Source: Scatophagus argus
Lineage: Eukaryota; Chordata; Actinopteri; Scatophagidae
DNA length: 64,000 nt
Assembly (NCBI RefSeq): GCF_020382885.2
Contig: NC_058493.1
Span: 20,333,499 to 20,397,498, forward strand
Direction: 5' to 3'
The notes under the pieces were generated by a model. It was not told the origin of the DNA and did not search any database. It saw only the letters and a list, made by a program, of their open reading frames with translations. The translations under genes and the position numbers were made by a program. How positions within the stretch are numbered: the first letter of the stretch is position 1; every line of letters begins with the position of its first letter. Below, piece by piece: positions 18,401 to 28,725 of this stretch.

Positions 18401-19140
18401 ATGGAGTCTCAATGTTGTATTTCACACCTCAAAGTAACTCCCTTGTGTATGTTGGCATGAGTGGTGAGAGACAAAATGCTGCATTTTCCTCCTTTGTTAA
18501 AGCTGAATGTGGATCGAAAATAAAATCACAGCTTTTAGTACAAAAGCAACATGTCTGACATGAAGCATCTTGTAATAGCAGTGGGTGCAGGCTTGCAGCC
18601 TTGAGGTAGCAGGTAGGACCCCTAAACCATCAATTGTAAAACAACAAAAAGCATGCAAACTGCAAATTTATCTTTAGACAGTGCTAAACTGACCTTTTTC
18701 AGGAAGATGGATGGATCCAGGATCCTTTACTTAAGTAAAAGTAGTAATACTGCAATATGAAACTCAGTTACGATTAAGAGTAATACATGTTATATCCTAC
18801 TTATTATTATACTAATGTTATACACATAACACATAATTTATTACAATATTATTACATTTTATGGTTGTAGATGGTTTAGTTACTATTGGGTAGTTTAATC
18901 CACAACAGAGATTCATTTCATATACCAATCAAATACATATTGATAGTAAGTAAAACTACCAGTTATGTTACAAATACAATACTTCATATTTACTGTATAT
19001 TTGATAGAGAAATATTAAATATCCTTAACTGGACATGCTTAAGTACAAGTGCTTCAAATTTTTACTTCAGTAGAGTACTTGAATATTGTCAATACTCTGA
19101 TTATGTTAATTGGTTGCTTGCCACTACTGCTAACTTGTTG

Positions 19141-19286
19141 TTTATGGAGGCCAGCAGAGGACATAGAGAAGAAGAAAAACTGACGGTTTAAAAAAAAAAG
19201 ATGTACTTTTGCGCGATCTCACAAACGTTTTGCAGGATCTCGCAAAAATACATTACAATACATTACATTTCCTTTCCAGGCTCCGT
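19141..19286. mobile_element. Short non-autonomous DNA transposon, copy 2 (hAT-like?)
   Basis: Left end tatggaggccagcagaggacat and right end (reverse complement) acggagcctggaaaggaaatg resemble the termini of the 377-bp element at 19351-19727. The flanks acttgttg (19133-19140) and acttgcta (19287-19294) are a possible diverged 8-bp target duplication. The equivalent stretch in unit B (about 23010-23030) is short and lacks the insert. Confidence 0.5.
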
Positions 19287-19350
19287 ACTTGCTAGCTGGG
19301 TACAGAGCTCACATCCAGACAAAAAAGCACAGACAGGGGCCATAAGAAAT

Positions 19351-19727
19351 TATGGAGCCTGGGAAGGGACATGAAAAAAAAAGGAAAAGAATCTAAAATT
19401 CTGTACATTTTCAAAATCTTCAATTGTTTTAATATTTTAAAAACATCTTTTAATTTGATTAATTAACAAATCAAACTGATTGGGCAATTTTTTAAAAATT
19501 TAATCAGGGTTGCAGGCCATGATTTCACGAGGAATAACAACACAGAATTAATGTGCTTTATCCCCTTGCGTTGAGTGTCCTCTTGCGCTAAAATTTCTCT
19601 TCAAATGTCATTTTTGCGCAAAAACACTTCTAAGAGATCCCCCAAATCTTTTGCGGAATTTCGCAAAAGTACATCTTTTTTTTTACGCCTTCTTTTATTT
19701 CTCCTCCATGTCCCCTGACGGGCTCCG
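19351..19727. mobile_element. 377-bp MITE-like element with 8-bp target duplication
   Basis: Flanked by identical TAAGAAAT at 19343-19350 and 19728-19735. The termini are inverted: left tatggagcctgggaagggacatg, right (reverse complement) acggagcccgtcaggggacatgg. The paralogous site in unit B (about 23092-23112, cagggcctgttaaggaatacc) carries one uninterrupted copy of the target, as expected for an empty site. An 8-bp duplication is typical of hAT superfamily insertions; there is no transposase ORF. Confidence 0.7.
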
Positions 19728-19890
19728 TAAGAAATACCTACAAGATACTTTAGTGAAAAACATATTACAGCCAGGAATTATTCAGAAGTTCTTTCCTAAA
19801 AAGAAAGTTTAAAGTGCAGAAAACTGACTTCTGAGCGTCAAATCTCGCGTGACAAGACTACCGTGATCTCGCTTCGGTGATTCAGTGGCG

Positions 19891-19904
19891 GTTGCCATGG
19901 CAAC
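19891..19904. promoter_or_regulatory. Perfect X-box-like palindrome upstream of lectin A
   Basis: GTTGCCATGGCAAC is a 14-bp perfect palindrome fitting the RFX-factor X-box consensus (GTNRCC, 0-3 nt spacer, RGYAAC). It lies 82 bp before the lectin A start codon. The paralogous position in unit B, 23325-23338, reads ATTGCTATGGCAAC: the right half-site is intact and the left half is decayed. Confidence 0.5.
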
Positions 19905-19985
19905 TTGAGAAAAGCCGCTTAAAACGTTTGCTAATTTCAAAAACAACTGTGGGTTACAAGTGAGAAGTAGTGAAACAGAGAAGAC

Positions 19986-21906
19986 ATGCAAGACAGTGAG
20001 GACATCCAAGTGAGGTAATGTCAAGATGAACTTACTCTTCTGAAGGTTTAGACTGTTTTAGCAAGTTTTGTATTTGGATGTAATAATGTGCAGGAATCTG
20101 TGTAAATGTGAATATTGATTTATATGGCTGACCAACGACTTGAGTAAACGTTACCTACATTAAACATTAGCTTAGTTAGCAGAGATCCTGAGAAGGTGGC
20201 TTAAAGAAAAGGAATACTATGTGAGGTTTATCAAGACTAATCTCAGCAGGTAAGTCATTGAAGAGTTTGAGGGCCCAGAACAAATTTTAAAATCAATACA
20301 AAGATGAAAGGGAAGCCAGTACAGGAAAACTAAGTGATAATAAAATAATAATAATAATAATCATAAAGGCATGGACAAGGCTCTAACATCTGAAAGTTGA
20401 AAAAGACATGACTGAACAACCTTCTTTACTCTTGTCATCAAAACAATATGAACTGAATAAAACACACAAGTTTGTTTGAGGAAGTTTTGAGAGGTCCAGG
20501 CTTTGATATCAGTGGATATTTATATATTGCCTGGTGACTATGTAGGACCGACTTGATTATAAGCATCTGATAATGATGAAAATATGTGGACTTGAGAACA
20601 TTATTTTTTGAAGTCACAATGACCAATTTGACATGTGGTATTTACCTCACAGTGTGCTTTTAGAACCTCTTGTTTACAGTAACATTCTTGACCTTCACCT
20701 CTTTTTCTTTTTTCCTTTTTTGGTAGTTTCTATGAAAATTTTGGTGAGGAACCAAGACAAATTGCCACAGAAGTTGAAGATGAAACGGGCAGAGAAGAGA
20801 CTCAAAGCAACATCATAAAGAGACCACGATCCTGCTGGCAAGCTGTTTTGATTGGGATTTTGATGCTCCTGTTTTGTGGGGCGACCGCTATCCTCTTTAG
20901 TCAGAGAGTAAAGTTACAGCTTATACAAGATGAGATATTCACTATGCGGAATAAAACCAACCTGTTTAAAAAAGAAAACAATCTGCTGAAGCAACTTCTG
21001 AACTCCACTTATCCAGACCTCAACCTTCTGGGGAATCAGTATGACCTGCTGAAGCTGCTCATAAATGCAAATCTGTACAACTTCACCTTGTCTCCTGAAA
21101 ACATAAACCTGAGCCGGCTCTTGGACAACAAATTGCAAGAAAAGAAAAAGTTGGAAGTGGAGAACAAAAAGCTTAATGCGTTTCTAAATTCAGCTTTGGA
21201 AAACTATAACCTTGTGCATCAGAGAAATGGACAACTGAACCTGCTCCTGAATGAATCACTGCACATCATTGTCTTGGCATCTGAAGAGATGAAAGAGTTG
21301 CATCTGATGTTAGACAAAGAACGGCAAAAATCCATGCAGCTGGAAGCAGAAAATCAACACCAGCGTTCAATCCTGTCCTTGGACGAACTCTCCTTCCTCT
21401 GGAGATTCTGCAACAAGACAACACTGCAGTGTTCACGCTGCTCACCTGGCTGGGCTGTGCACACTTCACGCTGCTTCTTCCTGTCCAAAGAGGCAAAGAC
21501 GTGGGAGGAGGCTCGCAGTGACTGTCATGTGTTGGGAGGTGACCTGGCTGTTGTTCTGAATGCTGAAGACCAGGAATTCTTGACCAACATGACTGTAGAG
21601 TTTGTACAGCACCACCCTCAAGAAAACTTCCATTCAGCATGGATTGGGTTGCGGAACATGGTCAGAGAAGGCACCTTCATCTGGGTCAATGGCAACAGAG
21701 TCAAGTCAGATGTCATTTACTGGAGGCACATGGAGCCAAACAATAATGGGACCTCTTGGGACAAAGACCAGGCAGGACAGGACTGCGTGGGAATTGTCCC
21801 GCCAAGGCAAGTTGGAGAGATGTATTGGTTAAACTCCTGGGATGACATTGTTTGTGATAGCAAACAGCACTACCTGTGTGAGACCTTGGCTCTCAGTTTG
21901 TCCTGA
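19986..21906 (+). CDS. Type II membrane C-type lectin, copy A (short stalk)
   Basis: Two coding exons, 19986-20014 and 20727-21906, joined in phase 2, give 402 residues. Cytoplasmic tail of about 50 residues, acidic, with SFYENF (Tyr12). Transmembrane segment at about 51-68 (LIGILMLLFCGATAILF). Leucine-heptad coiled-coil stalk at about 69-240 with roughly five N-glycosylation sequons. Long-form C-type lectin domain at about 245-395: CSRCSPGW, WIGL, EPNN, QDC, SWDDIVC, YLCE. EPN is the mannose-type signature. A calcium-ligand Glu is replaced by Gln (GQDC) and the usual WND is WDD, so calcium and sugar binding are uncertain. The whole ectodomain lies in one exon, unlike the multi-exon lectin domains of CD209-type genes. 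The upstream start codon comes from the family match with copy B (MSDTEDIQVS versus MQDSEDIQVS). Likely an innate-immune receptor; no specific orthologue recognised. Confidence 0.85.
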
Positions 21907-22053
21907 CTGACATGATGTGTGATGATGACTCATCACAAATAATCTGTTTGAGTGTAACTGTACTGTGTTTTAGTGTATTGTGATTTACAAATATAAACAA
22001 TACTGCTGAAATTCTATGTAACTGTTGTGTAAGTAATCAAAGGTAAGGGTTAA

Positions 22054-22059
22054 AATAAA
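22054..22059 (+). terminator. Candidate polyA signal of lectin A
   Basis: AATAAA within gttaaaataaatttaaaa, about 150 nt after the stop codon. Confidence 0.4.
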
Positions 22060-23464
22060 TTTAAAATTAAAATAGCAATATTCCATTGAAAAGAAGATTT
22101 GTGGTTTGACATGAATTCTTGGGAAAAAACAACTCGATTTATAGGGGGGCCATGAGGGCTCCACACAGGAGGACCAAACAAGATCCATCATAGAATTGCC
22201 TCTATGACAGTATACAACACCCTCCTATGCATTCAAGCACAACAAACTCCAATAAGGTAACAGAACACATCCAATTTGAAATGTGAGCGTGTGAACGTGT
22301 GGCTCCAAATAGGCCAAACCTGTCCTGATCATATGTAAATAAATTAATGGCTGATGGTCATTTTGGATCACACTTATGTAATTCATAACAAGACAAATGG
22401 CCTATTATTGATTTATGCATGGTCTGATTGTCTTCTTTATTGGGGTAAGAAATGCAGATTTTTTTTTTCAGTCTTGCTTCAGTACTTTTCAAATGTCATA
22501 TATGTCAGATAACAATGTGCAGTTTAGTTCCTAGGCAGACAACTAACTGCAGATGTATAAAGTGTAGCTAAATTGCGTGGACAGTCGAAGTGATTCTTTG
22601 CTAAAAGTGGGTTATATCAAGGTATTTCACTTTGAAAAATTGTGTTACTTGAGGTGGCACAAGATAAATTTCACAGTGGAGGAATAGCATAAAACACTAA
22701 CACTAAACATAGTTTAGCAAAGGTATTGTAAACAGAATGCACTTACTAAAGCTGAAGATTAACATCGAGATTTTAATTTATTAACAGGCAACTGATGGTC
22801 ATAACTTCTCTTAGATCAGAAGGTCTCTAAGGACTGTAATTTTTTGGCAGTTTCTAGTGCTAGTTTTAGACAACTGTAGCAAAACCCAAAACAGTTATAG
22901 TATTGTTGTACATGGTTTTATTACCTTTGGGCACTTTAATGAACAACAGAGTGTCATGTCAAAAATTAATCATTCTTTATTGTCTGGTTACGTTACTTAG
23001 TTGTTTTCCACCGCTGCTAATTTCTTGCTAGCTTGGCACAAGGCTCACATCTTGACCGTTGCCATATACGGCAGATGACAGATAAGCACAGACAGGGCCT
23101 GTTAAGGAATACCTGCAAAGTCACTTTAATGATAAAACATAACAGGCGAGAGTATTGCTGTATTACTCCTGCTTCCACTTTCTCGCTTTCACATAAAAAA
23201 GAGAAAAGAAAGAAAGCTAAACTGGTGAAAACGGCGTGGCTAATTGTTTACGTTAGCAATTAACACCAAATCTCGCGTAACGTGAGCAACGCGATCTCGT
23301 CCCGGTGATTCCCGTTCGCTGAATATTGCTATGGCAACCACAGGAAGAAAATTATGAGTTTTAATATCAAACGTTTGCTACGTTCAGAAGCAGACAGTGC
23401 CATCTCGTGAAATGTAGTCTACTTAAGAAAAAATACAGACGAAAAGCACTGAAACGGAGAAGAT

Positions 23465-26400
23465 ATGAGTGACACAGAGGATATCCAAGTGAGGTAATAA
23501 AATCGAGAGTAGGCCTTCTGTAATTTAGTATTTGGATGTTTGGAGTGTTGTGAATGGATTACATAATGTATAGAAATCTGTGAGGGTGTGAATATTGGAT
23601 GATAACATATAGCCTACAATAAAACAATGATAATAAAAAATAAGTAAATAAATAAAATGGAATAACCTTGAATTCATGAATAATGTTTTAAGATGGGATT
23701 TTAAAGCAGTGATAGCTTTAGCAAATCAAAGCAGTTAATTCAAGAGTTTGGGTTCCCGCACTCACAGTAATTTGATAGGGCTTTAAGATTGTGGACCATC
23801 TGACTGAAATAATTGGGTGTTGTGAACAGGATGATTTCAGTTTTGTCATTGTAATATTGTGGAAGTGGAATGTATCACATGTGTTTTGCCCGCTGACTGA
23901 TAATGAAAATGAAAATATGTGGATTTTGAGAACATACAATTATCATTTTTTAAAATTCATTAGGACCAGTTTGCAATGGAAATCTGGTATTTACCTCACG
24001 GTGTGGTTTTAGAAACTCTTGCTTACAATAACATTCTTGACCCCTTTTCTTTTTTGCTCTTAGTTTTTGTGAAAATTTTGATGAGGAACCAAAAGAAACT
24101 GCCGCAGAGGTTGAAGATGAAACGCAGAAAGAAGATACTCAAAACAGTTTCATAAAGAGACTGAAATCCACCTGGCAAGCTATTTTGATTGGGATTTTGC
24201 TCTTGCTTTTTTTTGGTGAGACTGTCGTCCTATTTAGTCAGATAAGTAAACAGCAAAGTCTGAGAGCGGAATTACAACATATGGAAGAGGAGATATTCAC
24301 TGCATGGAATAATACCAAGCAGTTTAAAATAGAAAACGATCAGCTGAAGCAACTTCTTAACTCTACTTACATAAACTTCACTCTCGTGGAAAATGAGTAT
24401 GACCAAATGAAGCTGCTCATAAATGCAACAGTGTACAATTTCACCGTGTCTGCTGAAAACACACGGCCGAGTCTGCTCTTGAAGACCATATTGCAAGAAA
24501 AAACACAGTTAGAAGTGGAGAACAAAGAGCTTAACATGTTTCTAAATTCAACCCTGAACAACTTGACATTGTTGTCTGCTGAAAATACGCAGCTGAGCCT
24601 GCTCTTGAAGGACACATCTCAAGAGAAAACACAGCTGAGCCTGCTCTTGAACAGCACACTGCAAAAAAAAGCACAGCTAAGTTTGCTCTTGAACAACACA
24701 TTGCAAGACAAAGCACAGTTAAAAGTGGAGAACAAAGAGCTTAATATGTTTCTAAATTCAACTCTGAACAATGTTACATTGTTGTCTGCTGAAAATTCAT
24801 GGATGAGCCTGCTCTTGAACAGCACACTGCAAGAAAAAACACATTTGGAAGCGGAGAACAATAAACTTAACATATTTCTGAATTCAAGTCTGTACAACTT
24901 TACCTTGTTGTCTGCTGAAAAAACACAGCTGAGTCTGCTCTTGAAAAACACATTTCAAGAGAAAACACATTTAGAAGTGGAGAACAAAGACCTTAAAATG
25001 TTTCTAAATTCAACTCTATACAACTTAACCTTGTTGTCTTTGGAAAATTCACAGTTGAGCCTGCTCTTGAAGGACACATCACAAGAAAAAACACAGCTGA
25101 GCCTGCTCTTGGACAACACACTGCGGGAAAAAACACAGTTAAGCTCGCTCTTGAACAATACATTGCAAGACAAGATCCAGATGGAAGTGGAGAACAAAGA
25201 GCTTAACACATTTCTAAATTCAGTTCTGTACAACCTCACCTTGTCGTCTGCTGAAAATACACAGCTGAACCAGGTCTTGAACAGCACACTGCAAGAAAAG
25301 ACAGAGTTGGTAGAGGAGAACAAAGAGCTTAACATGTTTCTGAATTCAAGTCTGTACAACCTTATGTTGTTGTCTTCAGAAAATTCACAGTTGAGTCTGC
25401 TCTTGAAGGACACATCACAAGAAAAAACACAGCTGAATCAGCTCTTGAACAGCACACTGCAAGAAAAGACAGAGTTGGAAGTGGATAACAAAGAGCTCAG
25501 TGTTTTTCTAAATTCAACTCTGTACAACATTACCTTATTGTTGGCTAAAAATTCACGACTGAGCCTACTTTTGAAGGACACACTGCAAGAAAAGACACAG
25601 TTGGTAGAGGAAAACAAAGAGCTTAACATGTTTCTGAATTCAAGTCTGTACAACCTTACACTGTTGTCTTCGGAAAACTCACAGCTGAGTCTGCTCTTAA
25701 AGGACACGTCACAAGAAAAAACACAGCTGAGCCTGCTCTTGGACAACACAATTCAAGAGAAGACAGAGTTGGGATTGCAGAACAAAAAGCTTAACATGTT
25801 TCTAAATTCAACTCTGGAAAACTGTAACCTTTTGGAAGAGGAGAACAGACAGCTGAACCTGCTCCTGAATGAATCACAGCACCTCATCACCTTGAAGTCT
25901 GCAGAGAGCAAGCAGTTGAGCCTGCTTTTAGACAATGAACGGCAAAAATCCATGCAGCTGGAAGCAGAAAATCAACACCAGCGTTCAATCCTGTTCTCTG
26001 ACAAACTCTCCTTCCTCTGGAGATTCTGCAACAAGACAACACTGGGGTGTTCACGCTGCTTGCCTGGCTGGACTGAGCACGCTTCACGCTGCTTCTTCCT
26101 GTCCAAAGAGGCAAAGACGTGGGAGGCTGCTCGCAGCGACTGTCATGAGTTGGGAGGTGACCTGGCTGTTGTTCTGAATGCTGAAGACCAGGCATTCTTG
26201 ACCAACATGACTGTAGAGTTTGTACAGCACCACCCTGAAGAAAACTTCCATTCAGCATGGATTGGGTTGCAGGACATGGTCAGGGAAGGCACCTTCATCT
26301 GGATCAATGGCGACAGAGTCAAGTCAGATGTCATTTACTGGAGGCACATGGAGCCAAATAATGCTATGGCCTCTTGGGACAAAGACCAGGCAGGACAGGA

Positions 26401-26524
26401 CTGCGTGGCAATTGTCCCACCAGGAGAAGTTGGGAATAAAGACTGGCTAAACTCCTGGGATGACATTGTTTGTGGTGGTGCGCGGCACTACCTGTGTGAG
26501 ACCTTGGCTCTCGGTTTGTCCTGA
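23465..26524 (+). CDS. Type II membrane C-type lectin, copy B (expanded stalk)
   Basis: Tandem paralogue of the preceding gene with the same structure: exons 23465-23493 and 24064-26524, joined in phase 2, 829 residues. The cytoplasmic tail reads SFCENF, so the tyrosine of copy A is Cys12 here. Transmembrane segment at about 51-68 (LIGILLLLFFGETVVLF). The stalk, about 70-665, is a leucine-heptad coiled coil built from repeated 14-residue modules (separate entry) with about 27 N-X-S/T sequons. C-type lectin domain at about 672-822: CSRCLPGW, WIGLQ, EPNN, GQDC, SWDDIVC, YLCE. As in copy A it keeps EPN but has Gln and Asp substitutions at calcium-site positions. The lectin domain is far more similar between copies than the stalk. 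By analogy with the DC-SIGN neck, the stalk should space and multimerise the head; the ligand is unknown. Confidence 0.87.
24515..25860 (+). repeat. In-frame 126-bp / 42-bp stalk repeats of lectin B
   Basis: Nine copies of a V/E-E-N-K-E-L-N-M-F-L-N-S block start at 24515, 24725, 24851, 24977, 25187, 25313, 25481, 25607 and 25775. The spacings are 210, 126, 126, 210, 126, 168, 126 and 168 bp, all multiples of 42 bp (14 residues, two heptads). The basic cycle is three 14-residue modules: VENKELNMFLNSTL, YNLTLLSAENTQLS and LLLKDTSQEKTQLS. The third module is present one to three times. Lectin A has one recognisable copy (VENKKLNAFLNSAL at about 21157). Confidence 0.95.
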
Positions 26525-27135
26525 CTGACAGAGCTGAGATGATGAACGCTGGACTCATCACAAATAATCTGTTTAAGTGTAAATGTATTGATTTACAAAT
26601 ATGAACAATGCTGCTGAAATTCTATGTTTAAGCTAATTCTAGGTGTAATTCTAAAATATGTTTTAGAATTCATTTGAAGCAACTTGAAGCAATATTCAAG
26701 GTTCATTTAATTGTCCAGACATGGCAAAAGACTCAGACTTGTAGATTGAATGAGGATACAAAACTCTGACTAATACAGGTTAAGGTCGTACAGCACCTCC
26801 AATATGAACTGATGTCATCAGTTTTAAAGATTGTCAGGATGTGGGGAAAAGCGACATCAAACTCGCAACCCCAAATAGGTTAAATCTGCCCCTGATCATT
26901 TTACATATGTACATAAATTGATGGCCAAAACATTTTGGGTTACAATGATATAATTCATAACAAGACTATGTTATTATTGTTTGACACTGATTTAAGTGTA
27001 AACTGATTATCTCCACCTTTATTGCGGCAAGATATTGGACTTTTTTTTAGTCACGTATTGTATATTAAACCAGATGTTTAACCTCTTTGTCATATTGTCC
27101 TTTTACAGTACAATGAGTATATCTCTTGAATGCCA

Positions 27136-27141
27136 AATAAA
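27136..27141 (+). terminator. Candidate polyA signal of lectin B
   Basis: AATAAA within gccaaataaattt, about 610 nt after the stop codon. It lies close to the right edge of the duplicated unit. Confidence 0.35.
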
Positions 27142-27399
27142 TTTATTTCTGGATGTATTGTATACAATTAATTTGTTGTTTTTTTATATATTTTTATATA
27201 TTTGTATATGCATGCTTGTTTAAAAAATATTGTTCTTACTGACACACATTTTGCTGAATTATATTATATTTATTATTATATATTATCTTTTCTTGAAATA
27301 ATGATGAAACCTGAGTTGAAGAAATGAAATATTATACCTCTACCACCCCCTGCCGACAGTTCACTGCAACTGCAGGCCGACCAGCCCACTCACTCTTCT

Positions 27400-27679
27400 C
27401 GAAGCAGCAACACAAACGCCATCTTTAACTGACAAGCAAACTGCCGAAGCGGAGTTGTTGAGCGAAAGTAGGTCAGGCGCACGGAAAACGAAAACACGTT
27501 TGAAAGACTTGCTTTATCAGCTTTTAGTCGGTGTTCGCTAACTCTTGACACACCGTGCTGTCCTATGGTCCAATGTGTTTGATCGGTCGGCTAGCTCGAA
27601 CGCAGTTTTCTTGTGTCGGTCCCGGTTGACGTTGAGTGATCGCCTTTTCAGATAAACAGCCGACGGAGGTGAAAGCCAG
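27400..27679 (+). promoter_or_regulatory. fbxl3: fbxl3 promoter and probable non-coding exon 1
   Basis: A CpG-containing stretch rich in CG dinucleotides around 27420-27660 ends with gaaagccag followed by gtaaga at 27680, a strong donor. The coding exon of fbxl3 begins one base before its ATG after an acceptor at 28724 (ctctgtttactcag), so a non-coding first exon is required and this donor is the best candidate. GTTAGCTAAGG and GGCTAAGCTAAC motifs follow at about 27756 and 27800. Confidence 0.5.
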
Positions 27680-28725
27680 GTAAGAGGTGCGCAGTGCCAG
27701 TAAGTGCAGATAACCTAGACCATGTGTTTTACTAATGTATTTATACAATGTTTATGTTAGCTAAGGTTACAACTTGTTTGCTAGATGCAGCGCCTGGCTC
27801 GGCTAAGCTAACTGTTGTGCGACGTGTTTCGCTTGTAAAGTAACCGTCCGTGTTGTCTTAACGTCTCCAGCATCGGTTTATTTGTGTGCGTAAATGTGAC
27901 ATTACGTGTAGTTCGTGCGAGCAGAAGCTAACTTTTAGCTTGTTTACTGTACATCAGGCTGATCAGGCGGCGGTGTTGGTAGAGGCGGAGGGAGGCGTGT
28001 CCTCCTTTACAATGTTTTCATTCTCTGAGCTGAGCCAGCAGAAACGCTCCTGGTTGTTGACGCTTTTGACAGGCAGGAATTTACTTTTTGTACAGCTTCG
28101 CGGTGTGTAGTATTATCTCAGGTACCGCTTTCCTAACTATACCACGCCATTATTCTTTGCATGATGATAATAATAATAATAATCTAATGTGATATCTACT
28201 GCTGATATTTTTGCTAGGAGTGTATAGCTGTCAAACACCCAACAAAGTGGCACAACTGGTTGATTTGTCTTAAGAAAATTAAAGAGTGGTAATTTAAAAA
28301 AAGTTAATTGTCGTGAAGTAATTTTGAAGGTTGTTGCATCGTTCGTGTGACATTTTGCCACTTTACTCTGTTTCATATCATTGCGCATTGGATTTCTGTC
28401 ATTATTGAAGAAAATTCATGGGCTAAGAAATGAATCAAGAAATAAATAATGGATTATTTGAATTTGGAAATGGTTGCAGCTCCGCAAGCATGTATAATTT
28501 TACACACTTTTCAGAATGTGTCAGTATGCGCCAGTCTACCAGACAGTAACTGTAAGCTTGGTAGTAACAGGATAAAAGGGATAACATTTCGTCTGTCAAG
28601 CCTGTCAGGTCTGGTGATGAAGAGGCGCTGCATAATTAATACCACTAATCTAGAGTTCCTTTCTCCACAAAGTTAACTCTGCCCACTCGTCTGGATTTTG
28701 TTAACTCCTCCTCTGTTTACTCAGG

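Larger units (their letters stand above)
17690..27150 (+). repeat. Tandem duplication of the lectin locus (two ~5 kb units)
   Basis: Unit A is roughly 17690-22790 and unit B roughly 22790-27150. Matching landmarks: aacttctc...aggtcagaagg at 17696 versus 22803; caactg(c/t)agcaaaa...ccaaaaca at 17870 versus 22870; gttgta(g/c)atggttt at 18864 versus 22905; cttgctagct at 19290 versus 23022; the 5' coding exons at 19986 versus 23465; the large coding exons; the post-stop stretch actcatcacaaataatctgttt; the ccaaatagg...tgatcat block at 22297 versus 26872; and the ttattg.ggtaaga / ggcaagat block at 22440 versus 27023. The left boundary falls inside the 3' end of tgfbrap1. Confidence 0.8.

Noticed and set aside
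24367-25953. Series of long minus-strand ORFs opposite the lectin B stalk
   Set aside because: They are antisense shadows of the 42-bp repeat. Their own repetitiveness (FSADN..., EFRNMLSSLFS) mirrors the coding repeats, and no splice or start context supports them.
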